64,000 nucleotides of DNA from M55B129 sp034189085 (lineage in GTDB: Bacteria; Bacillota; Dethiobacteria; DTU022): assembly GCA_034189085.1 (NCBI GenBank), contig JAXHVH010000002.1:1-64000 (forward strand), read 5' to 3'. Each line of letters opens with the position of its first letter. The first letter of the stretch is position 1. The notes under the pieces were generated by a model. That model made no database searches, had not been told where the DNA came from, and worked only from the letters and a program-made list of their open reading frames with translations. Both the position numbers and the translations under genes were made by a program. Positions 25,218 to 33,870 of the stretch are shown piece after piece.

Positions 25218-26966
25218 ATGAGACGAACAAAAATAGTTTGTACCATGGGACCAGGTGTTGATTCACCAGACCTACTTGCCAACTTGATCGAAGCGGGAAT
25301 GGATGTAGCTCGCCTTAACCTCTCACATGGCAAGCAAGAAGACCATTTTCGGATGCTAAAAATGATCCGTGAAGTTGCCGCAGGCACCGGTAAAAATGTG
25401 GGGATTCTTTTCGATACTCGGGGTCCGAAAGTGCGCACAGGAGAACTGGTCTCCGATCCAGTTAACCTCAAGGATGGAGAAGAATTTATCCTGACAACAT
25501 GCCCTTACCCGGGAGACGAAAAGAAAGTATCGATAACCTATCCACTACTGCACCAGGATATAAAACCAGGCGAGACTGTCCTCATTGATGATGGTTTAAT
25601 TATTCTGCAGGTGCTCAGGGTAGCAGGCCAGGATATTGTATGCAAGGTTGTAAATGGCGGAAAACTGCACAGCCACAAAGGATTAAATACTCCTGAAACC
25701 AGGATCAAGCTGCCGGCAATAGATGAAAAAGACCGGGAAGATATAAAACTGGCTCTTGAACAGGGAATAGATTTTCTGGCTGCTTCTTTTACCCGCAGTG
25801 TCGAGGATATTCTTGAAATACGCCGGCTGGTTGAAAGCGAAAATTCTCAAATTATGATCCTGGCCAAGATTGAAAGCCGGGAAGGGATTGAAAATTACGA
25901 TTCAATTCTGGAAGTCGCAGACGGAATAATGGTAGCCCGCGGTGATCTGGGAGTGGAAATTCCACCGGAGGAAGTCCCCCTTCTGCAGAAAGAATTCATC
26001 AAAAAATGCAATCGGGTTGGCAAACCCGTCATAACGGCTACCCAGATGCTGGACAGTATGATCCGTAATCCACGCCCCACAAGAGCAGAAGCAAGTGACG
26101 TAGCCAACGCGATTTTTGACGGTACTGATGCTGTGATGCTTTCTGGAGAAACGGCAGTAGGCCGTTTTCCCGTTGAAACGGTGAAGACGATGAGTAGAAT
26201 TGCCAAAAGGGCTGAAGAGGGCATCGATTACCGTAAAATACTGGATGAACAGAGCAATTCAATTGGAAGTTCTATTACAGATGCTATCAGCTATGCTACC
26301 TGTTCTATAGCCCAGGAGCTGGGTGCCGACGCTATTCTAACGGCAACTCAATCTGGGACTACTGCCAGAATGGTTTCCAAGTACAGGCCAAAGGCGCCTA
26401 TTATTGCTGTTTCATCACGCCGACGGGTAGCAGCACAGCTGACTCTGACCTGGGGAGTTATATCAGTTATCTGCCCACCCGCAGAATCAACCGACGACAT
26501 GTTTTCCAATGCTATGCAATATGCTCTCCAGAAAAATCTAATCAGCAACGGTGACCTGGTGGTCATCACCGCCGGTGTACCGGTTGGAATATCCGGAACC
26601 ACCAATTTGCTCAGGGTTGAAACAGTGGGTGAGATTATTGCCAGGGGAACGGGTGTGGGAAAATCCGCTGTCAGCGGTGAAGCTTTCATCGTGACAAATG
26701 AGGTTGACTTAAACAATTTCAGAGAGGGGATGATCCTGGTCAGCAAGACAACAGATAAAGAATATCTGCCTTCTCTGGAAAAAGCAGCAGGTCTTATCAC
26801 TGAAGAGGGAGGTCTTACTTCCCACGGTGCTATTGTGGCTATCAACCTCGGTAAGCCGGCCGTAGTGGGTGTGACTAACGTGGAGGGGACAATCAAAACA
26901 GGCGAAATTATTACTGTGGATTCTATAAGGGGCCTGATTTACCGAGGCCTGGTAAAGGTTCTTTAA
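25218..26966 (+). CDS. pyk: Pyruvate kinase
   Basis: Converts phosphoenolpyruvate and ADP to pyruvate and ATP. The N-terminal signature RRTKIVCTMGPG and DVARLNLSHG, the active-site region ILAKIESREGIEN and MVARGDLGVEIP are canonical. Its 582 residues include the extra C-terminal PEP-utiliser mobile domain of Bacillota enzymes, with the phosphohistidine-like motif LTSHGAIVA near residue 535. ATG at 25218 lies 20 bases after dnaE with CCGGAGGG as binding site. Thioesterase and deacetylase-like genes follow closely, so the transcript may extend to 28.5 kb. Confidence 0.97.
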   Translation: MRRTKIVCTMGPGVDSPDLLANLIEAGMDVARLNLSHGKQEDHFRMLKMIREVAAGTGKNVGILFDTRGPKVRTGELVSDPVNLKDGEEFILTTCPYPGDEKKVSITYPLLHQDIKPGETVLIDDGLIILQVLRVAGQDIVCKVVNGGKLHSHKGLNTPETRIKLPAIDEKDREDIKLALEQGIDFLAASFTRSVEDILEIRRLVESENSQIMILAKIESREGIENYDSILEVADGIMVARGDLGVEIPPEEVPLLQKEFIKKCNRVGKPVITATQMLDSMIRNPRPTRAEASDVANAIFDGTDAVMLSGETAVGRFPVETVKTMSRIAKRAEEGIDYRKILDEQSNSIGSSITDAISYATCSIAQELGADAILTATQSGTTARMVSKYRPKAPIIAVSSRRRVAAQLTLTWGVISVICPPAESTDDMFSNAMQYALQKNLISNGDLVVITAGVPVGISGTTNLLRVETVGEIIARGTGVGKSAVSGEAFIVTNEVDLNNFREGMILVSKTTDKEYLPSLEKAAGLITEEGGLTSHGAIVAINLGKPAVVGVTNVEGTIKTGEIITVDSIRGLIYRGLVKVL

Positions 26967-26977
26967 ATAAACTGGAG

Positions 26978-27409
26978 TTGATTGCTACGAACAGTCATGA
27001 GACCCGTATCCGGGTTCGTTATGAAGAAACAGATCAAATGGGGGTTGTTTATTACGCCAATTACCTGGTTTGGTTTGAGGTCGGAAGGACAGAGCTGATG
27101 CGCAATCTCGGCCTAACTTACAAGGAATTTGAAAAGAGCAATCTCTACCTTCCGGTTCTAAAAGCATACTGCGAATACAAACAGCCTGCCCGTTACGATG
27201 ATGATTTGAGAGTAATCACAAGGCTGGAAAGCGCCCAAAATATTAGAATTACTTTTAATTACGAAATTAAGAAATCAGGTAAACTGCTGGCTTCAGGTTA
27301 TACTGAACACGCTTTTATAAATGGTGCAGGAAAGCCGGTAGTTTTACGTAAATCCAGACCGTTTCTCTGGAACAGACTCTGCCTGGCGCTTGAAAAAAAT
27401 TCTGAATAA
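26978..27409 (+). CDS. Acyl-CoA thioesterase, YbgC/4HBT hotdog family
   Basis: Hydrolyses acyl-CoA thioesters; physiological substrate unknown. The roughly 143-residue hotdog protein has the family motif YEETDQMGVVYYANYLVWFE with the catalytic aspartate in ETDQMG, then RTELMRNLG. The start is unclear: TTG at 26978 is the only standard start codon upstream of the domain but GGAG at 26974-26977 directly abuts it, so translation efficiency or the true start needs proof. It lies 11 bases after pyk and its end overlaps the open frame of the next gene. In Gram-negatives ybgC belongs to the tol-pal cluster, which is not relevant here. Confidence 0.88.
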   Translation: MIATNSHETRIRVRYEETDQMGVVYYANYLVWFEVGRTELMRNLGLTYKEFEKSNLYLPVLKAYCEYKQPARYDDDLRVITRLESAQNIRITFNYEIKKSGKLLASGYTEHAFINGAGKPVVLRKSRPFLWNRLCLALEKNSE

Positions 27410-27422
27410 AGCAGGGGAAGAG

Positions 27423-28475
27423 ATGAATGGGAAAGGTGAAAAGATCGGCATTGTCTATCATCCCGATTATTTGCTGCACACCAGGAACGATCACCCGGAA
27501 CGTATGGAAAGGCTGAAGAAGATCATTGATCTTTTCGATGAAAAAAATGTTCTTGAACGAATAGAAATGATTAAACCTGAACTGGCTGAAGTGGAAGAAG
27601 TGGCCCTGATCCATGATCCGGAATATATTAGATCAATTGATAAAGCCTGTCGCTCCGGACAGAAATACCTGGACATGGATACTTACATTGTACCTGATTC
27701 ATACCGTGTCGCACTCCTTTCGGCAGGCGGAGCCCTGTCTGCTCTGCGAGGAGTACTATCCAGCAATCCACGCAGAATTTTTGCCCTTAACCGCCCTCCA
27801 GGCCATCATGCTGAACGGAGAAGGGCAATGGGTTTTTGCATATTTAATAATGTGGCTATAGCAGCGGCCAAGGCTATATCTTTTTATGGCCTGAATAAAA
27901 TTGCTATTGTGGACTGGGACGTTCATCATGGCAATGGGACGCAGCACAGCTTTGAAAGTGACCCAAATGTTTTATACATCTCAACCCACCAGAGTCCTGC
28001 ATATCCCGGAACGGGAGATATTTATGAAGTAGGAATAGGTCCAGGTGAAGGTTATACGATCAATATCCCACTTCCTCCAGGAAGTGGAGATCCTGAATAT
28101 CTCATGTTTTTTAACCGACTGATAATTCCCGTCCTGGAACAGTTTGAACCTGAACTGATCATTGTATCCGCCGGTCAGGATATTTACAGTAAGGATCCCC
28201 TGGCTGGAATGCTTGTTACCCACCAGGGTTTTTACAGGATGACCGAAGCACTGGCTGATCTTTCCGAGCGATACTGTGGAGGAAAGGTAATGTTCTGCCT
28301 GGAAGGAGGTTATCATCTGGATGGTCAGGCAGGAGCAGTGCTGCAGGTTCTCAATGCCCTGGGCCGCTGGGAACTGGAGATAACAGAAGAATCAGAAGAA
28401 AGGGAACCCAGAGATGATCTCTTACAACATCTCCAGGGAATTTTGCATGTTCAAAACAAATACTGGGATTTGTAA
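27423..28475 (+). CDS. Histone deacetylase-family (AcuC-like) deacetylase
   Basis: Zinc-dependent deacetylase of the arginase/HDAC fold; in bacteria such enzymes act on acetylated acetyl-CoA synthetase, polyamines or other small molecules. ATG at 27423 with GGGGAAG upstream gives 350 residues. Visible active site: RPPGHHAERRRAMGF (tandem His near 127-128), VDWDVHHGNGTQ (zinc ligands Asp and His near 165-169) and SAGQDIYSKDPLAG (third zinc-ligand Asp). The usual FD of the last motif is QD here. A C-terminal charged extension of about 35 residues follows the domain. No acuA or acsA lies nearby, so its substrate is open. Confidence 0.9.
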   Translation: MNGKGEKIGIVYHPDYLLHTRNDHPERMERLKKIIDLFDEKNVLERIEMIKPELAEVEEVALIHDPEYIRSIDKACRSGQKYLDMDTYIVPDSYRVALLSAGGALSALRGVLSSNPRRIFALNRPPGHHAERRRAMGFCIFNNVAIAAAKAISFYGLNKIAIVDWDVHHGNGTQHSFESDPNVLYISTHQSPAYPGTGDIYEVGIGPGEGYTINIPLPPGSGDPEYLMFFNRLIIPVLEQFEPELIIVSAGQDIYSKDPLAGMLVTHQGFYRMTEALADLSERYCGGKVMFCLEGGYHLDGQAGAVLQVLNALGRWELEITEESEEREPRDDLLQHLQGILHVQNKYWDL

Positions 28476-28509
28476 GTAGAGGAAAGGCAGACCGATTTAT
28501 AAAAGGTTT

Positions 28510-29790
28510 TTAACTTAAATCCATGTGGTAAAGAACCAACCCACCAGGTAGTTTGGGGTAAAAGTAAGTTGACTTTCTGGGCATGACCAAGCCCATTTTG
28601 GACCGTTCAAATATCTTCTCCACCGGAACAGCATCGAGGATAAAAGCCCAGTCAGCGTTTCCGTTTTTCACTTCTTCAAGGCATTTAGCCGGATCATGTT
28701 CAAAGGACATGGAAAGAGCAGTTTCCTTTTCTGAAGAATCTCCAGCGCTTTCTCCATTTATATCAAGGACATACTTATGCAGCAGGGAGATGGCCAGATC
28801 ACCGCGGCGGAGGTCGAATTTTGGCCGGATCAGAAATGCTTTACCGGAGCAAAAAAGGCCGAATCCGCCTTTTCCAGTGCCGATATTTTTAAGTTCTTCC
28901 CTGAATTTGTCGAGATCCAGGCCGGCCAGATTCCCCGATTCATTTATGGTGAAGTGTTCCTGCAGCCTGGCCATAAGTTCTTTCTCTTCTTCTTTTTCTA
29001 TTCCCTTCAGAAGACGTTGCGTTGGTAGAGCCAAAAGCCCCTCATCCTGCATACTCACCATGGTAGAGAGAACAAAGGAAGAGCCACCGTCGCCTCCAGT
29101 ACGTGCTTTTGTTTGCGAATAATGCAGTGCTGTTTCGTAACGGTGATGGCCGTCAGCAATCAGCAGCTGCCGCTCTTGAAAATACTTTGTAATCTCTTTG
29201 ATCACTGCCGGTTCTTGAACCTGCCACAGGCGGTGGATCTGACCGGAATTTTCCCTGGCTTCAAAGAGCGCTCCTTCTGGTTTGGCGTATTTAAAAAGAC
29301 TGCTCATAAAATCTTCAGGATCGGGGAAAAGAGTAAAAATGGGGCTAATATTGCTTCTGATGGTATTTAACAAAGCAAGGCGATCTTCTTTTGGCCCTTT
29401 CATTGTCAATTCATGCGGCAATACTGTTTTCCTGTTGTAAGGTTCAAGCTTCAGGGCGGCAATAATGCCAGGCCGTTTCATTTTCCGGTTGTTGAAAACA
29501 AATTCCTGTTCATAAAGATAGTATCCTGCAGAACTGTCCATTCGTAGCACATCATCAGATAGCCATCGCTTAAGGGTGTCAGCGGCTCGAGTATAACGGT
29601 TATATTGTTCATTATCACCGTCTTTAATGAGCCCGTATTCAAGGCGAATTATATTGTGGGGGTCCAGTTCGTGCAGTCGATTCTGCTCCCGTGTATCAAT
29701 AACATCGTAAGGGGGGGTTATAACATTTGCCATGTTTTGAATCTTGAGGGGATTGAAACGAATTCCTTTAAAGGGTCTGATTTCTGCCAT
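28510..29790 (-). CDS. DUF1015 family protein
   Basis: A 426-residue conserved protein of unknown function. ATG at 29790 (minus strand) follows TGGAGGA with good spacing; the frame continues upstream but MAEIRPFKGIRFN is the family start. The hallmark ITPPYDVI lies near residue 24 and ADGHHRYETAL near residue 212. The DGHHR motif recalls the nucleotide-binding loop of the ParB/SerK/sulfiredoxin-like fold, so a small-molecule kinase or phosphate-handling role is conceivable, but that is inference only. In Clostridia it often sits near serine biosynthesis genes; here it stands alone on the minus strand, convergent with the deacetylase-like gene and divergent from rpsB. Confidence 0.88.
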   Translation of the reverse strand: MAEIRPFKGIRFNPLKIQNMANVITPPYDVIDTREQNRLHELDPHNIIRLEYGLIKDGDNEQYNRYTRAADTLKRWLSDDVLRMDSSAGYYLYEQEFVFNNRKMKRPGIIAALKLEPYNRKTVLPHELTMKGPKEDRLALLNTIRSNISPIFTLFPDPEDFMSSLFKYAKPEGALFEARENSGQIHRLWQVQEPAVIKEITKYFQERQLLIADGHHRYETALHYSQTKARTGGDGGSSFVLSTMVSMQDEGLLALPTQRLLKGIEKEEEKELMARLQEHFTINESGNLAGLDLDKFREELKNIGTGKGGFGLFCSGKAFLIRPKFDLRRGDLAISLLHKYVLDINGESAGDSSEKETALSMSFEHDPAKCLEEVKNGNADWAFILDAVPVEKIFERSKMGLVMPRKSTYFYPKLPGGLVLYHMDLS

Positions 29791-29892
29791 TGTCGTCCTC
29801 CAAAAATGATTCAAGGGATGCTGCTGCGATTTAACGTATTGATTCTATATTAATAGGTGCTCATTTGCAACCTCGAAAAACCCTTTTTTGCA

Positions 29893-29921
29893 TTGCCTGA
29901 AGCCCTGAACTGTGCTATACT
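29893..29921 (+). promoter_or_regulatory. Promoter of the rpsB-tsf operon
   Basis: TTGCCT (29893-29898), exactly 17 bases, then TATACT (29916-29921). The predicted start leaves a leader of about 100 bases before rpsB. Ribosomal protein S2 leaders often carry autoregulatory structures; a GC-rich stretch GTCGGGGCCGGTTGGC lies here, but no known motif is recognised. Confidence 0.75.
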
Positions 29922-30028
29922 ACCTCTGGTACTTAAAACGCACGTCCGTTTAGTCGGGGCCGGTTGGCGATTAGCTCGGTTACTGATAATGATACGGGCG
30001 GTGGTTAAAACAACAAGGAGGAATTGAT

Positions 30029-30880
30029 TTGGCCAGAGTAAGTATGAAACAGCTGTTGGAAGCGGGAGTCCATTTTGGACACCAGACTCGCCGCTGGAAT
30101 CCGAAGATGAAAAATTATATCTTCACTGAGCGTAATGGGATTTACATTATTGATTTGCAGAAAACTGTAAAATTGATGGATGTAGCTTATAACTTTGTCC
30201 GTGATCTTGTCGCCGATGGCGGCAGCATAGTTTTCGTGGGCACTAAAAAACAGGCTCAGGAATCTATAAAGGTTGAATCTGAAAGGTGCGGCACTCACTA
30301 TGTCAACCACCGCTGGCTTGGCGGTATGCTGACCAACTTTAATACAATCAGAAGAAGAATCAACCGAATGATCGAACTTGAAAAAATGGAAATGGACGGA
30401 ACTTTTGAGCGTTTGACAAAGAAAGAAGTTTTAAATTTAAGGCATGAACATGAAAAATTAATGAAGTTCTTAAATGGAATCCGGGAAATGAAAACATTGC
30501 CCGATGCTGTTTATGTCGTCGATCCAAGAAAAGAAAAGATAGCGGTTGCCGAAGCAAGGAAACTTGAAATCCCTGTAATTGCCATTGTTGATACAAACTG
30601 TGATCCCGATGAAATTGATTACCTGATTCCCGGAAACGACGATGCCATCAGGGCTGTTAAACTGATCACCTCAATTATGGCTGATGCTGTTCTCGAAGGT
30701 AAGCAGATCAGCGAAGTACAGGAAGAACCTGAACAAGAGCCTGAAACTGCAGCCCCGGAAACAACAACATCAGAAGAGGTAACGGCTGATGATGTACCTT
30801 CTGCAGAAAAAACAACAGTAACAGAAGAGGAAAGTCCTGAAATAAATGAAGAAAAAACCTCAGCCGGAAAAGATGAATAA
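30029..30880 (+). CDS. rpsB: 30S ribosomal protein S2
   Basis: Structural protein of the small subunit. TTG start at 30029 behind CAAGGAGGA; the protein begins MARVSMKQLLEAGVHFGHQ as in the family. The core (to about residue 228) contains NHRWLGGMLTNF and PDAVYVVDPRKE. A C-terminal tail of roughly 50 residues, rich in Glu, Thr and Ser, extends beyond the usual end and brings the length to 283. Such acidic tails occur in some Clostridia but this one is long. Followed by tsf, the standard gene pair. Confidence 0.97.
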   Translation: MARVSMKQLLEAGVHFGHQTRRWNPKMKNYIFTERNGIYIIDLQKTVKLMDVAYNFVRDLVADGGSIVFVGTKKQAQESIKVESERCGTHYVNHRWLGGMLTNFNTIRRRINRMIELEKMEMDGTFERLTKKEVLNLRHEHEKLMKFLNGIREMKTLPDAVYVVDPRKEKIAVAEARKLEIPVIAIVDTNCDPDEIDYLIPGNDDAIRAVKLITSIMADAVLEGKQISEVQEEPEQEPETAAPETTTSEEVTADDVPSAEKTTVTEEESPEINEEKTSAGKDE

Positions 30881-30941
30881 GGCCGGCATACAATCGTAAA
30901 GATTGATAATAGTTTAATGCTGTAATGAAAGGGTGGAAACA

Positions 30942-31559
30942 ATGCAAATCGATGCAAAAGCGGTTAAAGCTCTGCGTGAAAAAACTGGAGCAGGCATGAT
31001 GGATTGCAAAAAAGCTCTGCTGGAAACTGGCGGTGATGAAGAAAAAGCAATAGACATCCTCAGGGAAAAAGGATTGGCTGCAGCTGCTCGCCGGGCCGAT
31101 AGAACAGCCAACCAGGGGATTGTCGATTCATATATTCACCTTGGCGGTAAAATAGGAGTCCTGGTTGAAGTTAACTGCGAGACTGATTTCGTGGCTAGAA
31201 ACGACGAATTTCGTGATTTCGTGAAAAATATATGCCTGCAGGTGGCAGCTGCAAATCCTGCCTATCTGAGCAAGGAAGATGTGCCAAAAGAGATCATCGA
31301 TAAAGAGGCTCAAATAATCAAAGCACAGGCCCTTAACGAAGGTAAACCAGAAAAAGTTATTGAAAAAATCGTTGAAGGACGCTTGAACAAGTTTTATCGT
31401 GAAAATTGTTTGTTGGATCAGGCTTATATTAGGGATGAAGACAGGACAATCAATGAATTATTGACGGAATTGATTGCCAGGATCGGTGAAAATATAGTCA
31501 TCAGGCGCTTCAGTCGATTCGAGGTCGGCGAAGGAATTGAAGGCGGAGAATCCTGTTGA
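30942..31559 (+). CDS. tsf: Elongation factor Ts
   Basis: Nucleotide exchange factor for EF-Tu. ATG at 30942 (MQIDAKAVKALREKTGAG) is chosen over the GTG nine bases upstream. The N-terminal UBA-like domain with MMDCKKALLE and the TDFVARN motif are present. At 205 residues it is the short type, like that of Thermus and some Clostridia, lacking the second core subdomain of the E. coli protein (283 residues); this is a family variant, not a truncation, because the C-terminal GENIVIRRF motif is present. Confidence 0.96.
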   Translation: MQIDAKAVKALREKTGAGMMDCKKALLETGGDEEKAIDILREKGLAAAARRADRTANQGIVDSYIHLGGKIGVLVEVNCETDFVARNDEFRDFVKNICLQVAAANPAYLSKEDVPKEIIDKEAQIIKAQALNEGKPEKVIEKIVEGRLNKFYRENCLLDQAYIRDEDRTINELLTELIARIGENIVIRRFSRFEVGEGIEGGESC

Positions 31560-31574
31560 CAAACGGGAAGGAAG

Positions 31575-31606
31575 AAAAAAGAACACTTTACGGTGTTCTT
31601 TTTTTT
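31575..31606 (+). terminator. Intrinsic terminator after tsf
   Basis: AAAAAAGAACAC and GTGTTCTTTTTT form a 12-bp stem around a six-base loop, with a run of eight T on the 3' side. The A-rich 5' arm means it could work in both directions. Confidence 0.9.
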
Positions 31607-31688
31607 ACCCCTCTTGCAGGAAAAATAATACTTTCAGGGGAGGGTGTTTCTGCTTTTCGTCGAATTAATAAAAGTCAGGAGGTGCGCT

Positions 31689-32408
31689 TTGGGACAAGCG
31701 GCTTATAAACGTGTTGTTCTCAAGTTGAGTGGAGAGGCGCTTGCCGGCAAACAGGGTTTTGGTATTGATCAGGACGTTATCGAAAGCATAGCGCTGCAGA
31801 TTAAAGAAGTAATTGACTTTAAAGTCGAAGTAGCGATAGTTGTCGGCGGGGGGAACATCTGGCGAGGGGCCCAGGCCGGCAAGAAAGGTATGGATCGGGC
31901 TACTGCTGATTATATGGGTATGCTGGCTACTGTTATTAATGCTCTTGCTTTGCAGGATGCCCTGGAAAGACACGGAGTTGATTCGAGAGTGCAAACTGCT
32001 CTCGAAATGAAACAGGTAGCCGAACCGTACATTAGAAGGAGAGCGCTGCGTCATCTTGAAAAAGGAAGAGTAGTTATTTTTGCCGGGGGCACAGGAAACC
32101 CCTACTTTTCAACCGATACCACCGCCGCCCTCAGAGCAGCGGAAATAGAAGCAGAAGTAATTTTACTGGCCAAGGGAAAAGTTGATGGAGTCTACAGCGA
32201 AGATCCTTTGATTAACCCGGCGGCCAAACGATTCAGTGAATTGAATTACATAGAGGTTATCAACCAGGGACTCGGAGTGATGGATTCAACAGCAGCCTCT
32301 TTATGCATGGATAATAAAATTAAATTAATTGTGTTTGGGTTAAACCTGGGTAATATTAAAAAGGTGATCATGGGAGAAAATATTGGCACAATGATCAAGG
32401 GTGGGTGA
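31689..32408 (+). CDS. pyrH: UMP kinase
   Basis: Phosphorylates UMP to UDP; hexameric amino-acid-kinase fold regulated by GTP and UTP. TTG at 31689 lies four bases after AGGAGGTG and yields 239 residues starting (M)GQAAYKRVVLKLSGEAL, the family length; upstream frame codons are not conserved. Motifs VVGGGNIWRG, AGGTGNPYFSTDT and KVDGVYSEDP are all present. The stop overlaps the frr region, so the pyrH-frr pair is translationally linked. Confidence 0.96.
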   Translation: MGQAAYKRVVLKLSGEALAGKQGFGIDQDVIESIALQIKEVIDFKVEVAIVVGGGNIWRGAQAGKKGMDRATADYMGMLATVINALALQDALERHGVDSRVQTALEMKQVAEPYIRRRALRHLEKGRVVIFAGGTGNPYFSTDTTAALRAAEIEAEVILLAKGKVDGVYSEDPLINPAAKRFSELNYIEVINQGLGVMDSTAASLCMDNKIKLIVFGLNLGNIKKVIMGENIGTMIKGG

Positions 32409-32410
32409 CT

Positions 32411-32968
32411 ATGGTAGAAGACATTTATATGGATGCCGATGATCGAATGGAAAAAGCGATAAGTGTATTCAAGCGTGAACTTTCCACGTTGCGAGCGGGC
32501 AGGGCAACGCCGACACTTCTTGATAAGATTGAGGTCGATTATTACGGGACACTGACCCCTTTAAACCAGATTGCCGGTGTAACTGCCCCTGAACCAAGAT
32601 TGCTGGTTATTCAACCGTGGGATAAACAGGCCATGCCGGAAATTGAAAGGGCTATCTTAAAATCCGATCTGGGATTGACCCCTTCAAATGACGGCAATGT
32701 AATTCGACTGAGTATCCCCCAGCTAACTGAAGAAAGACGCAAAGAACTGGTTAGATTTGTCAGAAAAAAGGCAGAAGAAAGCAGAGTCATAATTCGTAAT
32801 ATTCGCCGTGATGCCAACGACAGGATCAAGCAGCTTGAAAAATCGGGTGATATATCGGAAGATGAACGCAGGCGGGCCCAGGACGAGATTCAGGAGCTAA
32901 CAGACAGCAAAATTGAAGACATAGACAAAATCCTGGAGCAAAAAGAAAATGAAATGATGGAAGTTTAA
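32411..32968 (+). CDS. frr: Ribosome recycling factor
   Basis: Splits post-termination ribosomes with EF-G. ATG at 32411, just behind AAGGGTGGGTG and right after the pyrH stop, gives exactly the 185 residues usual for the family; a GTG at 32405 is possible. Canonical motifs: RAGRATPTLLDKIEVDYYG, QPWDKQAMPEIERAI, LTEERRKELV and a long coiled-coil C-terminus. A hairpin downstream separates it from uppS. Confidence 0.97.
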   Translation: MVEDIYMDADDRMEKAISVFKRELSTLRAGRATPTLLDKIEVDYYGTLTPLNQIAGVTAPEPRLLVIQPWDKQAMPEIERAILKSDLGLTPSNDGNVIRLSIPQLTEERRKELVRFVRKKAEESRVIIRNIRRDANDRIKQLEKSGDISEDERRRAQDEIQELTDSKIEDIDKILEQKENEMMEV

Positions 32969-33033
32969 TAATTTTTTCCAACCCATGAAACCCCTGCTAG
33001 ACGGCAAAAGTCCGGGGCATAAAGTCACGAGAG

Positions 33034-33074
33034 ACGGTTCTCTCTTTTCGAATGGTAAGGGAGAGCCGTTTTAT
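33034..33074 (+). terminator. Hairpin between frr and uppS
   Basis: ACGGTTCTC and GAGAGCCGT pair (one G-U) around an 18-base loop and are followed by TTTTATT. It probably ends pyrH-frr transcription or attenuates entry into uppS, whose ribosome binding site begins just after it. Confidence 0.65.
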
Positions 33075-33093
33075 TAAATGGTGGTGAATAACA

Positions 33094-33843
33094 GTGCGGG
33101 ACGAAAATCGTGAACAGAAGCTGTTGCAGGCTATAGATTATCAGAAAATACCCCGCCACATAGCCATTATAATGGATGGAAACGGTCGCTGGGCCGTTGA
33201 AAAAGGCTTGCCCAGAAAAGAAGGACACCGGCAGGGTATGGAAACCATCAAAGTGATTGTTAGAAACTGCAATAACTTGCGCATCAAAGTTCTCACTCTT
33301 TTTGCTTTTTCCACTGAAAATTGGCAGCGTCCAAAATGGGAAGTCAATTACCTGATGAGCTTACCTGAGAAATATTTTAGTTCAGATCTTCCTGAACTGA
33401 TTGAGAATAATATTCAGGTAAAACTAATGGGAGACCGTGACGGGCTTCCCGGCAGAGTACAAAAAGCAATCCTGGACGGTGTGGAAAAGACGAAAGAAAA
33501 TACGGGAATGATTTTAAATTTCGCCATGAATTACGGGTCCCGTTCGGAAATCCTTCAGGCAATAAACAATATCGTAGTTGATGTAGCACAGAATAAAGTA
33601 AAAAGTAAAATCGATGAAAATATATTTTCAAGTTATCTTTATACGGACGGCCTTCCCGATCCAGACCTGCTTATCAGGACCAGTGGTGAATTCAGAATCA
33701 GCAATTTCTTGCTCTGGCAGCTTGCTTACAGTGAATTATGGTTTACTGACATTTACTGGCCGGATTTTAATAAAATACATCTTCTGGAAGCAATCTTTGA
33801 TTACCAGCAGCGAAAGCGCCGTTTTGGCAAGATCGACAGTTAA
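33094..33843 (+). CDS. uppS: Isoprenyl transferase (undecaprenyl diphosphate synthase)
   Basis: Cis-prenyl transferase building the C55 lipid carrier for peptidoglycan from farnesyl diphosphate and IPP. GTG start at 33094 after GGTGGTGA; 249 residues. The signature HIAIIMDGNGRWA has the catalytic Asp28, FAFSTENW is present, and the C-terminal RTSGEFRISNFLLWQ motif is complete. Starts the lipid/isoprenoid run uppS-cdsA-dxr-rseP-ispG; uppP at 54.5 kb recycles its product. Confidence 0.96.
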   Translation: MRDENREQKLLQAIDYQKIPRHIAIIMDGNGRWAVEKGLPRKEGHRQGMETIKVIVRNCNNLRIKVLTLFAFSTENWQRPKWEVNYLMSLPEKYFSSDLPELIENNIQVKLMGDRDGLPGRVQKAILDGVEKTKENTGMILNFAMNYGSRSEILQAINNIVVDVAQNKVKSKIDENIFSSYLYTDGLPDPDLLIRTSGEFRISNFLLWQLAYSELWFTDIYWPDFNKIHLLEAIFDYQQRKRRFGKIDS

Positions 33844-33870
33844 AAACTTAAGTAAACGGGATAGGGGACA

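Noticed and set aside
30942..31559. Truncated EF-Ts
   Set aside because: At 205 residues it lacks a subdomain of the E. coli protein, but both ends are intact and the short form is normal in other lineages.
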